From the NCBI GenBank assembly GCA_000769715.1, contig JROS01000142.1:1-40069 (forward strand): a stretch of 40,069 bases of DNA, given 5' to 3'. Every line of letters begins with the position of its first letter. Within the stretch, counting starts at the first letter, position 1. The notes under the pieces were generated by a model. It saw only the letters and a program-made list of their open reading frames with translations. It had not been told where the DNA came from and did not search any database. A program made the translations under genes and the position numbers. Source of the stretch: Desulfobulbus sp. Tol-SR. Its GTDB lineage: Bacteria; Desulfobacterota; Desulfobulbia; Desulfobulbales; Desulfocapsaceae. Below are positions 18,477 to 27,020 of this stretch, in pieces.

Positions 18477-19766
18477 ATGGATATATTCGCGCTGTTGGTA
18501 CTCATCCTGCTGAATGGGCTGTTTTCGATGTCGGAGATTGCCGTTATATCCTGTCGCAAGTTTCGCCTGCAGAAGCTGTCCAACACGGGAAATCGTCGGG
18601 CCCAGGCGGCGCTGAGCTTGAAGACTGAACCCGTCCCCTTTTTGTCCACGGTTCAGGTGGGGATCACGATGGTCGGCATTCTCAGTGGTACCATCGGCGA
18701 AACGGCGCTGGTCGATCCACTCTCGTCATGGCTCACCGGATTCCCCTCGGTACAGCCGTACGCCAGAGGCATGGCAATCTCGGTCGTCATCGTCACCTTG
18801 ACCTTTTTTTCCGTCGTGGTTGGAGAACTCGTCCCCAAACAGCTGGGTCTCATGGCACCGGAGAAGATAGCCATGATCATTGCCCTGCCGATGAAGGTAC
18901 TGGCCTATGTGGCCCAGCCTTTGATCTGGCTCCTCGCGGCATCGTCAAACCTGGTGCTGCGCCTTCTCAGGCAGGATAGAGGCCAGGAACCGCCGGTCAC
19001 CAATGCCGAGATCCGGCTGTTGATGAAACAAGGTGCGGATGCAGGGGTTTTCCATGAGAGCGAGAAGATATTGGTGGCCAATGTCCTCCGCCTCGATGAG
19101 CAAAGTGTGAGGGCGGTGATGACGCCTCGCCAGGAGATATACCTGGTCGACCTCGACAACCCTGAAGCGGAAATACTGCAACAAATTGCCGACTGCCCCT
19201 TTGCTCAGGTGGTCGTCTGCCGCGGAGGCCTGGATCGGATTCTCGGTATCCTGCGGATCCGCGACCTTCTCAAGGCAGCACTGGGGCATGAGCGACTGGC
19301 GGTCGAACGCTGGCTGCAGCCGCCGTTGTATCTGTGGGAAGGGGTGACGACAACGCAGCTGATCGAAAATATGAGGAGGGCCAACTCGGAGTGTGCCCTG
19401 GTCGTTGATGAATACGGCGAGGTACAGGGCCTGGCGACGTTATCCGACGTCTTGGCCTCCATCGTCGGCGATCTGGCCTCATCCGATAATCCCGCTGAAA
19501 TGGATTTTGTGGAACGGGAGGACGGATCATGGCTGGTCGATGGCAGTGTGCCGGTCGAACGTCTCAAACAGCAATTGCGGATTGATGATACTTTCCCGGG
19601 GGAGAAAAAGAATGCCTATATCACGACCGGCGGCCTGATCATCTACCTTCTCGGCAAAATCCCTTCGGAAGGCGATCTGGTGGAACATGGAGGTTGTCGT
19701 TTCGAAGTCGTCGATATGGATCACAATCGGGTGGACAAGGTCCTGGTCTCCCAAATAATCGGGTAG
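18477..19766 (+). CDS. CNNM/CorC-family (UPF0053, 'hemolysin-like') membrane protein with CBS domains
   Basis: 429 residues. The N-terminal DUF21/CNNM domain (about 1-190) has four membrane segments with FSMSEIAVISCRKFRLQKLS and VVGELVPKQLGLMAPEKIA. A CBS pair follows (about 205-330), then a CorC/HlyC domain (about 345-425). Related proteins act in Mg2+ or other cation export; the old hemolysin label is not a safe functional call. The ATG at 18477 was chosen because the membrane domain starts there and GAAGGA lies about 9 bases before it; the frame is open 42 codons further upstream. It is monocistronic and convergent with pckG. The 150-base gap between them has an imperfect GC hairpin (19840-19863) without a T-run. 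Confidence 0.9.
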   Translation: MDIFALLVLILLNGLFSMSEIAVISCRKFRLQKLSNTGNRRAQAALSLKTEPVPFLSTVQVGITMVGILSGTIGETALVDPLSSWLTGFPSVQPYARGMAISVVIVTLTFFSVVVGELVPKQLGLMAPEKIAMIIALPMKVLAYVAQPLIWLLAASSNLVLRLLRQDRGQEPPVTNAEIRLLMKQGADAGVFHESEKILVANVLRLDEQSVRAVMTPRQEIYLVDLDNPEAEILQQIADCPFAQVVVCRGGLDRILGILRIRDLLKAALGHERLAVERWLQPPLYLWEGVTTTQLIENMRRANSECALVVDEYGEVQGLATLSDVLASIVGDLASSDNPAEMDFVEREDGSWLVDGSVPVERLKQQLRIDDTFPGEKKNAYITTGGLIIYLLGKIPSEGDLVEHGGCRFEVVDMDHNRVDKVLVSQIIG

Positions 19767-19917
19767 ATCCTCCCTTCGGGTCGGCCACGGCGGCACGGAT
19801 CTTTCGACAGTGGGGAGACGGGGTCTGTATCCGGAAAGACGGGGAGGTCTGGAGACCGCCCCGAATGCCGTTATCCCGCAAGTCGGCGTTCGGGGCGGGT
19901 AGTCGAAGAAGGGGGGG

Positions 19918-21873
19918 TTATGCCAGGGCGTCGACGGGCACGACTGAACCGTATTTCTCTTTCAGTGCGCTCAACTCGTCTTTTTGCCGGGCGTATATTT
20001 CAAACAGTTTGGCCGGGATCTCCGCCTCCTTGCTGTAGGCATCGCGCTGCAGGTCGATCCTGGCGATTATCTTGTCGATATAAAGGGAGAATTGCATATT
20101 ATACAGCTCTTTCGGGTATTCTTTGCCGATGTCTGCGAACAGCGGTTTCAGATCATCGTAGCGTGGCAGAAAGCCGATAGGGGTGGCAATGGCGGTGACA
20201 TCCCCGTGGGCGAACTTCTCGAGCCATCCCAGCCAGACCTTGACGTCCTTTTTCTCCCCGAGCAGTCCCTTGCCCGGTCCTTGTCGATTTTCGTGGGTCA
20301 GGAAATAGTTCAGCCCCGCCATGATGGGCCTGCCGGCATCACTGAATTTCGAAGAATTGAAGAATTGGAACTGGGCGGCCATATAGTCGGCCAGGGCGCC
20401 GGGGATAAACGGGGCATTGGCCCAGGGCTGACGGCGGACGCCGGTGGCCCCGACCTCGGTCGCCGTGGCCTTGGAGACGATCGAGGCGCCGATGACGACG
20501 CCTTCGTCGGCGTTCCTGGCAACCCATACCGGCGGCATGGTGTCCGAGTCCCTGCCGGAATAGGTGATGACCTTGACGGGTGCTCCCTGCGGGTCTTCGG
20601 CAGCCTGGGTGGCGTGGTTGGCGATGGCCGAGGCCAGCAGCGTGCACCGGGAATTCTTGTGCGACAGGGGGACCACATTGCCTTCGTGATCCACTTTGCC
20701 TTCATACCACTCGCCCATGAAGTTGGAGCCACTCGCCGGAACCTCTTCCCCGTGGCCTACCCAGTGGGGGACACCGTTTTCATCGACCAGCACATTCGAC
20801 CAGATGACCTCGGTCCCTTCTCCCCGCAGACAGTCCATCAGGTAGGGGTCGCCTTCCCGATTGACGTCCTCGACGATGCCGAAGATACCCTTTTCCGGGT
20901 TGATCGCCCGCAACGTACCGTCATCGGCGATCCAGAACTGGGCCAGGTCGTCACCGACGAAATCGGTTCCGACCATGGCGGTCGTGGTCTTGCCGCAGCC
21001 CGAGGGAGCGGCCCCGGCGAAGAAGGTCTTGCGGCCGCCGGGACCGGTCAGGCCGGTGATGAACATATGCTCGGACAGTTGTTCTTCCACTTTGTAATAG
21101 GTGACGTAGTCGACGGTGAAGCGATGATTGCCCTTCTTCAGGAGCAGGGTATTGCCGGCATAGGTGCAGAAGGTGGCAAAGGTCGTCATCCAGCTGCGGT
21201 CCATGAAGATCCTGGCATTGGGCACGTCCTCGGATCGGTTGGTTCCTTCCGAGTGGAGGTTGGTGTAGAACAGGCCGGCCCGGATGGCCTCGGCATCAAA
21301 TTCGGCATAACAGTTGCGGTACAGCAGCTCGGCCGAGTGCAGGACATAGGCGGATGAAGATATCTCAATCGCCGGCTGGGCTGCCGCGGCCCCTACCGGC
21401 CCCCGGCTGTAGAACCCGATCATCATCACCTTGCCGTTCATGATGTTCCGCATGTATTGCTGGACGTAGGCAAGGGCCTCGGCCCGGAGGATCGTTTTGG
21501 CGAGGGAACTCATCTTCTCGCCTTCGTTGATGATATAATAAGTCTGATTGACCAGGCGGGCCTGATCCTCGGGGAGATCGAAATGGATGGTGTGTCCTTT
21601 TTTGGCAAGTGGCCGCTCTTCCCCTTTATCCAAGGCATGCTTGCGAATCCACAGGACATCCGTTTCACTGCCGGTGTTGATGAAGACCTTGTCGGGACCG
21701 CAGATCGAGATCGCGTTGGCAATCTTGACAAGGGCGTCCTCATTGGTGATTCTGGCCAGTTTGTCTTTGTTCGCCTGGTCAAGTCGTGCATCGAGTAAAT
21801 TCCTGGCTGCATCAATTGACTTTATGGCCCCGACAGCGGTCAGGATGTCGACACCTTTTTTAAGTTCGAGCAT
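19918..21873 (-). CDS. pckG: Phosphoenolpyruvate carboxykinase (GTP)
   Basis: 651 residues, slightly longer than the usual 590-620. It converts oxaloacetate and GTP to PEP, CO2 and GDP, in gluconeogenesis or in the reverse anaplerotic direction. The GTP-type kinase-1 loop is AGAAPSGCGKTTTAM with Lys295, followed by the kinase-2 metal site VGDDLAQFW. The substrate-binding LHSEGTNRSEDVPNARIFMD and the guanine-pocket region near FPFI-like NAPFIPG are visible. The ATP-type family has a different layout, so GTP use is well supported. The ATG has AAGGAG upstream. It is monocistronic, with its own near-consensus promoter. In an anaerobe using acetate or propionate it would link C4 acids to sugar synthesis. 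Confidence 0.96.
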   Translation of the reverse strand: MLELKKGVDILTAVGAIKSIDAARNLLDARLDQANKDKLARITNEDALVKIANAISICGPDKVFINTGSETDVLWIRKHALDKGEERPLAKKGHTIHFDLPEDQARLVNQTYYIINEGEKMSSLAKTILRAEALAYVQQYMRNIMNGKVMMIGFYSRGPVGAAAAQPAIEISSSAYVLHSAELLYRNCYAEFDAEAIRAGLFYTNLHSEGTNRSEDVPNARIFMDRSWMTTFATFCTYAGNTLLLKKGNHRFTVDYVTYYKVEEQLSEHMFITGLTGPGGRKTFFAGAAPSGCGKTTTAMVGTDFVGDDLAQFWIADDGTLRAINPEKGIFGIVEDVNREGDPYLMDCLRGEGTEVIWSNVLVDENGVPHWVGHGEEVPASGSNFMGEWYEGKVDHEGNVVPLSHKNSRCTLLASAIANHATQAAEDPQGAPVKVITYSGRDSDTMPPVWVARNADEGVVIGASIVSKATATEVGATGVRRQPWANAPFIPGALADYMAAQFQFFNSSKFSDAGRPIMAGLNYFLTHENRQGPGKGLLGEKKDVKVWLGWLEKFAHGDVTAIATPIGFLPRYDDLKPLFADIGKEYPKELYNMQFSLYIDKIIARIDLQRDAYSKEAEIPAKLFEIYARQKDELSALKEKYGSVVPVDALA

Positions 21874-21959
21874 GCTTAACTCCTTGAGAGATTAGAAAAT
21901 ATCTTACGCGAGATCTATCGATGGCAGTCGAGAGAAGAGGCGGTTTGCAGACTGCAGCC

Positions 21960-21988
21960 ATAATAGGTTTTTTTATTTTGCCAGTCAA
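21960..21988 (-). promoter_or_regulatory. Promoter of pckG
   Basis: On the minus strand TTGACT (21983-21988), a 17-bp A-rich spacer and TATTAT (21960-21965). The predicted leader is about 80 nt, ending in the AAGGAG site before the pckG ATG. Confidence 0.75.
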
Positions 21989-22446
21989 GGCATAGATAAG
22001 GTCTGTTAACCACTGCTGTTTGGCCTTTGCCGGCCTTGAGGCAGAAGACGGGAGTGGACCTCGGATCAATTCAGACGGCAGGGGGTACAATTGTCCCTTG
22101 GGTTACGATTGGCAGGGTGGCGGTGTTTGTTGACTTGACAACGGATTAAGAGTATTTTTCATCTCTTGCCGTTGATCCTGGACCGACCAGTTTCTCCATG
22201 CCGACGGGTTGTAATATCAGACTGAATTTCCGCTGGGTATGCTGCGTTCTTGACAACCCCTCGCGGTCGGTTTCCGGGGTACCGCATTCGGGTTCGCGCT
22301 ACAAATTCATTTTGTATTGCTGCAGGTAGAGACCAAAGGTGTTGACGTGAAGGGTGGCGATACCCGGTTTGCCGGGCATCCACATTTCGAGGATAATCAG
22401 AAGCGGGGAAAGGGCGGTGTTTTTTCGTCGTGGAACAGCAGAAAAT
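21989..22446. other. Gene-free stretch between pckG and tRNA-Leu
   Basis: No gene that I can support. A short minus-strand frame toward 22299 overlaps the tRNA and is not credible as a whole. A plus-strand promoter-like site is listed separately. A small GC hairpin (CCCGG...CCGGG, about 22359-22372) has no T-run. Confidence 0.5.
22130..22158 (+). promoter_or_regulatory. Orphan promoter-like sequence
   Basis: TTGACT (22130-22135), a 17-bp spacer and TATTTT (22153-22158). No plus-strand gene follows for about 530 bases, so it could drive a small RNA or be chance. Confidence 0.35.
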
Positions 22447-22481
22447 GAAAAAGCCCGCAAACCTTTTACGGCTGCGGGCTT
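22447..22481 (-). terminator. Terminator of tRNA-Leu
   Basis: A 9-bp stem (22451-22459 with 22473-22481, core GCCCGCA) followed on the minus strand by TTTT and further T-rich sequence. It lies about 35 bases past the tRNA 3' end. Confidence 0.85.
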
Positions 22482-22515
22482 CATGGACTTCAGGGGACGT
22501 CGATGGAACTTAATT

Positions 22516-22602
22516 TGGTGCCGAAGAGAAGACTCGAACTTCCACGAGGATACCCCCACTAGACCCTGAACCTAGCGCGTCTACCAATTCCGCCACTTCG
22601 GC
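22516..22602 (-). tRNA. tRNA-Leu (anticodon CAG)
   Basis: 87 nt with encoded CCA and a long variable arm, as expected for a class II tRNA. The acceptor stem GCCGAAG/CTTCGGC is perfect. The anticodon loop TTCAGGG on CTAGG/TCTAG gives CAG, which reads CUG. Confidence 0.97.
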
Positions 22603-22612
22603 AACGGGGTTG

Positions 22613-22641
22613 AATATGCTTCCTGGGCCTCCGTTTGTCAA
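22613..22641 (-). promoter_or_regulatory. Promoter of tRNA-Leu
   Basis: On the minus strand TTGACA (22636-22641), a 17-bp spacer and CATATT (22613-22618), placing the start only a few bases before the tRNA. Confidence 0.75.
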
Positions 22642-22689
22642 GATTTTCTTGTGACAGGTTAAAAAAAAAGAACACCCACATCGAATATT

Positions 22690-23661
22690 ATGCACATATA
22701 TAGACAGATAGAGGATATTGTCGAACCTTTTGCCGATGTTTGCGTCACCATTGGTAATTTTGACGGTGTCCACCTCGGACACCAGATGCTGTTTGCCGAG
22801 GTGGCAAATAAGGCCTACAGAAGAAAAGGTACGAGTCTTGCCATCACCTTCGAACCGCACCCGCTTCGGATCCTGCGTCCTGGCGGTATTAAACTGATCT
22901 CCAACTGTGAACAGAAAATCGAACTCATTCAGATGGCCGGCATCGATGCCCTGCTCATCATTCCATTCAACCTCGAGTTTGCTGCGACTTCGGCGGAACA
23001 TTTCGTCGACGATATTCTCCTCCGGCGGATTGGCATGAAGGAATTGGTTGTGGGGTATGATTACGCCTTCGGCAAGGGTCGGGTCGGAAATATCACATTT
23101 CTCCGGGAGAAGGGAAGGCTGAAGGGTTTTCCGGTGACGGTAGTTGAAGCCTACTATCTTGACGGTGTTCTGGTAAGTTCGACGAAGATCCGGCAACTGG
23201 TTGCCGAGGGGCGGGTGGAGGAAGCCTGGATACTTCTCGGACGGCCATACCAGATCCGGGGAGAAGTTCAGGTTGGAAAGCAGCGGGGGGGGAAGGAGGT
23301 CGGTTTTCCCACGGCCAACCTGCAGGTCGACCCCGAGGATCTGGTGCCGAGGCACGGTGTCTATGTCGCTCAGGTCATCTGCGAGGGAAAGTGCTATGGA
23401 GGGGTGCTGAATATCGGCCACAATCCGACCTTCGGTGGCCAGGACCTGGTCGCGGAAACTCATATCTTCGATTTTGATCAGGACATCTACGGTAAGCCAA
23501 TCAAGATCAATCTATTGAAATTCCTTCGTGGTGAGCACAAATTTTCCAGCGTGGCCGAGCTCGCGTCGCAGATTGGCAGGGATGTCATTTGTGCGAAAAC
23601 GGTGCTGGCTGATCAGCAGAAGGAACTCATGATCTCCTGCTCGGAGAATAGCCATTCCTGA
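22690..23661 (+). CDS. ribF: Bifunctional riboflavin kinase / FAD synthetase
   Basis: 323 residues. It phosphorylates riboflavin to FMN and adenylates FMN to FAD. The N-terminal FAD synthetase (about 1-185) has the nucleotidyl-transferase motif GNFDGVHLGHQML, the FEPHPLRIL block, VGYDYAFGKGRVGN and SSTKIRQLVAEGRVEEA. The C-terminal riboflavin kinase (about 190-310) has the GGKEVGFPTANLQ motif and ETHIFDFDQDIYGK. No clear ribosome site precedes the ATG at 22690, but the start fits the family. It lies 88 bases from tRNA-Leu and diverges from it. FAD and FMN demand is high here, since AprA and QmoA/B are flavoproteins. Confidence 0.96.
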   Translation: MHIYRQIEDIVEPFADVCVTIGNFDGVHLGHQMLFAEVANKAYRRKGTSLAITFEPHPLRILRPGGIKLISNCEQKIELIQMAGIDALLIIPFNLEFAATSAEHFVDDILLRRIGMKELVVGYDYAFGKGRVGNITFLREKGRLKGFPVTVVEAYYLDGVLVSSTKIRQLVAEGRVEEAWILLGRPYQIRGEVQVGKQRGGKEVGFPTANLQVDPEDLVPRHGVYVAQVICEGKCYGGVLNIGHNPTFGGQDLVAETHIFDFDQDIYGKPIKINLLKFLRGEHKFSSVAELASQIGRDVICAKTVLADQQKELMISCSENSHS

Positions 23662-23898
23662 AGATGGCCCGGCCCTGGCGAGTCGGGTCCAACGGCTATT
23701 TTCCCCTTGCAAGTGGGATGAAGCTGTCTATAGTGTACCCGCCTGAAGATGAGGTGATCACTCCACGCCTGCCGGCGACTGCTGAATATTTGTGTTACAT
23801 TAAAACTGCCCTTCATTTCGGTTCGATCTCCCTGATTGCTGCTCGTTTTGTTGTGGCGGATGGTCTAATGATGAGAATATAAACCTTGAGGATAGAGC

Positions 23899-24528
23899 AT
23901 GACGGAACAGTTGCGGGAAGATTTGCCAAAGGTTATTGCTGAGTTTGAGAAGAAGTGCCGGGAGAATCCCAAGTCGGTCACGGCCTTCCACCATCTCGGT
24001 CTGGTTTACATGAAAGCCGGCAGAACGGAACAGGCAATTTCCGCCCTGGAGAAGGCGATCGAGATTGACCCCTTGAATGGGGACGCGATGATCAATCTCG
24101 GCGCTATTTACTTCGGACTGGGGAAACTCGACAAGGCACTGGCGCTCAACGAAAAGGCGATCGCAGTTCACCCCGAAGGGGCGCAGGCCTATGCCAATCT
24201 AGGGTTGATCAGGCAGCAGCGCAATGAATTGGACCAGGCGCTCGAGGCCTATGAAAAGGCTCTCCAGTATAATCCTCAACTGGCCACCGTGTGGATGAAC
24301 CTTACTTCTCTTCTGACAATGAAGGGGGAAGACGAGAGGGCCCTCGCCGCCGCACGCAGGGGTTTGGAATTGGAACCCGACTCTCCCCTTGCTCACAACA
24401 ACCTTGCCGTTGCCCTGTATTTCAGCGGGGAATATGCGACTGCAATGAAACATCTGGAAAAGGCAAAAGAGCTTGGCTATTCCGTTGATCCGAACTTTGC
24501 TGCCCGGCTGCGTGAAAAAATGAACTGA
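23899..24528 (+). CDS. TPR-repeat protein
   Basis: 209 residues made of about five tandem TPR units from residue 10 to 195, for example AFHHLGLVYMKAGRTEQAIS and AYANLGLIRQQRNELDQALE. No signal peptide or membrane span is seen, so it is probably cytoplasmic. TPRs act as protein-binding scaffolds; the partner is unknown. It is the first gene of a three-gene cassette, ending 33 bases before the zinc-ribbon/HEAT gene. A second TPR protein closes the cassette. Confidence 0.88.
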   Translation: MTEQLREDLPKVIAEFEKKCRENPKSVTAFHHLGLVYMKAGRTEQAISALEKAIEIDPLNGDAMINLGAIYFGLGKLDKALALNEKAIAVHPEGAQAYANLGLIRQQRNELDQALEAYEKALQYNPQLATVWMNLTSLLTMKGEDERALAAARRGLELEPDSPLAHNNLAVALYFSGEYATAMKHLEKAKELGYSVDPNFAARLREKMN

Positions 24529-24561
24529 TCCTGATTGCACAGGATTGGAAAGCGGGAACGT

Positions 24562-25695
24562 ATGGCAAAGGAAAAGTTGAAGAAAAGGCCGTGGTGCCCC
24601 TTCTGCGGACAGACGGTCGGACGTCCAACGGAGGCCCCCACCCGCAAGTTGACGGAGTTTCCGGTGGGGACCTGCCAGTGCGGTGCGGTGTATACCTGTG
24701 ACGCTACCGGACATAATGTAGGGGCGGCGATGGTCGAGGCCCTGGTCTACGCCTGCGGTGACAATTGGGATCTGGCCTGGGAATTGATGCCGGAGGATGA
24801 CTATCTGACCGGCCGCATCGAAAATTACGACGAGAGCCTGCATCAGGTCGTCGAGATGAAGAATATAGACGGCCGTTATGTACGCGGAGTGTTGTATTTT
24901 GTCCGGCTGCACACCGAGATGTCGGAATTGGCCCAACGGCTGAAGGAAAAAAAAGATCACCAGGTTGTCGAGTCTGCACCCATCGGCAAGGGGCGGGTCC
25001 CGATAATGGAGGCCGCGCCTGCAAGGGATCGGGTCCGCCGAAAGGCAACGAAACAGGCGGTCAAGGAAATGGTTGATCGGGCTGATATTGATGGCCTGGT
25101 AGCGTCATGTTTTGACGACAAGAAAACCCTGCGCCTGATGCAGCGGCTGCTCTATGACCCTGACGAGGAGGAACGATGGCATACCGCCTGGGTGATTGGT
25201 CAGGTCAGCGCTCGGGTAGCGAGCCGCGAACCCGGTCAGGTCTCCGAGCTCCTGCACCGCCTTTTCGAGGCCTGTTCCGACTCTGCCGCTACGCCGTGGG
25301 GGATGGTCGAGGCCATCGGGTACGTCATTGCCGAGCGGCCGGATATCTTCGGGGCCTTCACCCGGTACCTGCTCCGCTATATCGGCGAGCAATCAACCCA
25401 GATGCAGGTTATATGGGCGATGGGCGAGATCGCCCGCACACGGCCGGATCTCATTCGGGATACGCCTTTTTTTAATCTCTTCCATTTCCTGCAGCATCCG
25501 GAGCCCCAGGTGCGTGGGCTCATTGCCCGGCTTTTGGGGCGGGTCAAGGCCACGGAGGCCGCTTTGCAGTTGATGGTCCTGCGCGACGATAACGCCGCAT
25601 TGATCGTCAGGGAAAACGGGAAGGCAAGTACAACGACGGTAGCCGCTGAGGCAGTGAAGGCAATCAGCGCGATCCATGGAGAGAAAACAGCATGA
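24562..25695 (+). CDS. Zinc-ribbon plus HEAT-like repeat protein (resembles the DVU0298 family of sulfate reducers)
   Basis: 377 residues. The N-terminus has a CPFC (12-15) and CQC (38-40) metal-binding motif. A conserved-looking domain follows (about 45-125, with ALVYACGDNWDLAWELMPEDDY). After a basic linker come HEAT or PBS-lyase-like helical repeats (about 180-370), including WHTAWVIGQVSARV, GMVEAIGYVIAERP and MQVIWAMGEIARTRPDLI. I recall a family named after DVU0298 of Desulfovibrio with this layout, but could not check it. The ATG at 24562 was preferred because GCGGGA precedes it. Its stop overlaps the next gene's start by 4 bases (ATGA), so the two are translationally coupled. Function unknown. 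Confidence 0.78.
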   Translation: MAKEKLKKRPWCPFCGQTVGRPTEAPTRKLTEFPVGTCQCGAVYTCDATGHNVGAAMVEALVYACGDNWDLAWELMPEDDYLTGRIENYDESLHQVVEMKNIDGRYVRGVLYFVRLHTEMSELAQRLKEKKDHQVVESAPIGKGRVPIMEAAPARDRVRRKATKQAVKEMVDRADIDGLVASCFDDKKTLRLMQRLLYDPDEEERWHTAWVIGQVSARVASREPGQVSELLHRLFEACSDSAATPWGMVEAIGYVIAERPDIFGAFTRYLLRYIGEQSTQMQVIWAMGEIARTRPDLIRDTPFFNLFHFLQHPEPQVRGLIARLLGRVKATEAALQLMVLRDDNAALIVRENGKASTTTVAAEAVKAISAIHGEKTA

Positions 25696-26291
25696 CGACG
25701 ACATTACAAAATATCGATTCCATCGGCCCGCTGGCAGACGGAAACAACACCGAACCTGCCGACCCGGTGCGGGCTGACTATGACGAGGGACGGCGATTTC
25801 TCCAGAACGGAGAATACCCTCAGGCGGCCGTCTCGCTGCATAATGCCTTGGTTGGTTTTGACGAAAGAGGGGACGAGGCGGGGATCGCAAATGCCTCAAA
25901 CCAACTGGGGCATGTCTGCCTGGCGCGGAAGGAGTTCAAGCAGGCGCTGGAGCATTATCAGCGAGCCTGGGGAATTTGCGAGAAGTTGCAGGACCAGATG
26001 AGCATGATTGCTCTGCAGAAGAAGTTGATCGAAGTCTTTCGAGGACAAAATAATTACCCGAAGGCGATCGAGACCTGTCTCAACCTGCTCGACAGCTATC
26101 ATCACAACAATGATCCGCGGGGGACGGTGGAGATACTTGAGGAGATGGCCCTGATCTATCTCGATTCCGGCAACAAGGGAAAAGCGGCCGACGCCTACCG
26201 CACCGTGGCCTCGATCCACCGGAATTTTCGACATCACGGCATAGCCGAAAGCTATGAGAAAAAGGCGGAAGATATTGAACGGGTCGCCTGA
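25692..26291 (+). CDS. TPR-repeat protein, coupled to the zinc-ribbon/HEAT gene
   Basis: 199 residues with about four TPR-like units (about 30-190), including AGIANASNQLGHVCLARKEF and VEILEEMALIYLDSGNKGKA. The repeats are of the longer kind with Asn and Leu at helix A, as in scaffold proteins. No export signal. The start overlaps the upstream stop (ATGA), and it ends 20 bases before ribE, so it may be transcribed with the riboflavin genes. The function is unknown; a link to riboflavin synthesis is not implied by its sequence. Confidence 0.85.
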   Translation: MTTTLQNIDSIGPLADGNNTEPADPVRADYDEGRRFLQNGEYPQAAVSLHNALVGFDERGDEAGIANASNQLGHVCLARKEFKQALEHYQRAWGICEKLQDQMSMIALQKKLIEVFRGQNNYPKAIETCLNLLDSYHHNNDPRGTVEILEEMALIYLDSGNKGKAADAYRTVASIHRNFRHHGIAESYEKKAEDIERVA

Positions 26292-26311
26292 TCAAGACTG
26301 GATGTAGAGCG

Positions 26312-26977
26312 ATGTTTACCGGAATAATTGGAGGGACAGGCAGGCTTTTGGGGAAAAGGACAATTGGTGGAGGAGTCGCCTTTGACCTCGAGGCCGGGTT
26401 TGCACTCGATGATCCTCAGGAAGGTGAATCCATTGCCATCAATGGAGTGTGCCTGACCGCCTACAACATATCCGGACGTCGTTTCAGCGCCGACGTCTCC
26501 CCCGAGACCCTGTCCCGTACCCGATTGGGAGAGTTGAGCAGCGGTGATCTCGTCAATATGGAGAGGGCGCTTCGGCTTTCCGATAGATTGGGTGGACATC
26601 TGGTCTCCGGGCATGTCGACTGTGTCGCCGTGGTCAGCAGTCGAAAGCCTCTCGGTGATTATACGATCTTCACCTTTTCATTGCCCAAAGAGCAGAGCCG
26701 TTATATTGTCGAGAAGGGGTCAATCGCGATCGATGGGATCAGCCTGACGGTCAATTCCTGTTCTGCAGGACAATTTTCCGTGTCCATCATCCCGCATACC
26801 ATAAAAATGACGACATTATGTTCGCTGAAGGTTGGGCAACGTGTCAACATTGAAGTGGATATTATCGGCAAGTATGTCGAGAGACTCCTCGGGCCGCAAA
26901 TCCAGCCGTCCGCCGTCGACGGCGGTGGGCAAGGCATAGATGCCGCTTTCCTGGCGGAGCATGGGTTTTTCAGGTGA
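26312..26977 (+). CDS. ribE: Riboflavin synthase, alpha subunit
   Basis: 221 residues. It dismutates two 6,7-dimethyl-8-ribityllumazine molecules to riboflavin. Two lumazine-binding barrels are visible: the first starts MFTGIIGGTGRL and contains INGVCLTAY, and the second contains IDGISLTVNSC with FSVSIIPHTIKMTT. The C-terminal helix VNIEVDIIGKYVERLL mediates trimerisation in the family. It leads ribE-ribBA-ribH-nusB. No FMN riboswitch fits into the 20 bases upstream, and no ribD is adjacent. Confidence 0.96.
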   Translation: MFTGIIGGTGRLLGKRTIGGGVAFDLEAGFALDDPQEGESIAINGVCLTAYNISGRRFSADVSPETLSRTRLGELSSGDLVNMERALRLSDRLGGHLVSGHVDCVAVVSSRKPLGDYTIFTFSLPKEQSRYIVEKGSIAIDGISLTVNSCSAGQFSVSIIPHTIKMTTLCSLKVGQRVNIEVDIIGKYVERLLGPQIQPSAVDGGGQGIDAAFLAEHGFFR

Positions 26978-27020
26978 GCCGAAGGTGGGGAATTCAAACT
27001 TTTTCTGATGTGTGACTAAT

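Noticed and set aside
19984..21357. Long plus-strand open frame (457 codons)
   Set aside because: Antisense shadow of pckG, whose motifs are intact.
22299..22559. Minus-strand frame of 86 codons overlapping tRNA-Leu
   Set aside because: It starts inside the tRNA and crosses its terminator; its tail looks mildly protein-like but nothing else supports a gene.
26292..26311. FMN riboswitch before ribE
   Set aside because: The gap is only 20 bases, and no RFN-type conserved segments were seen there or in 23662-23898.
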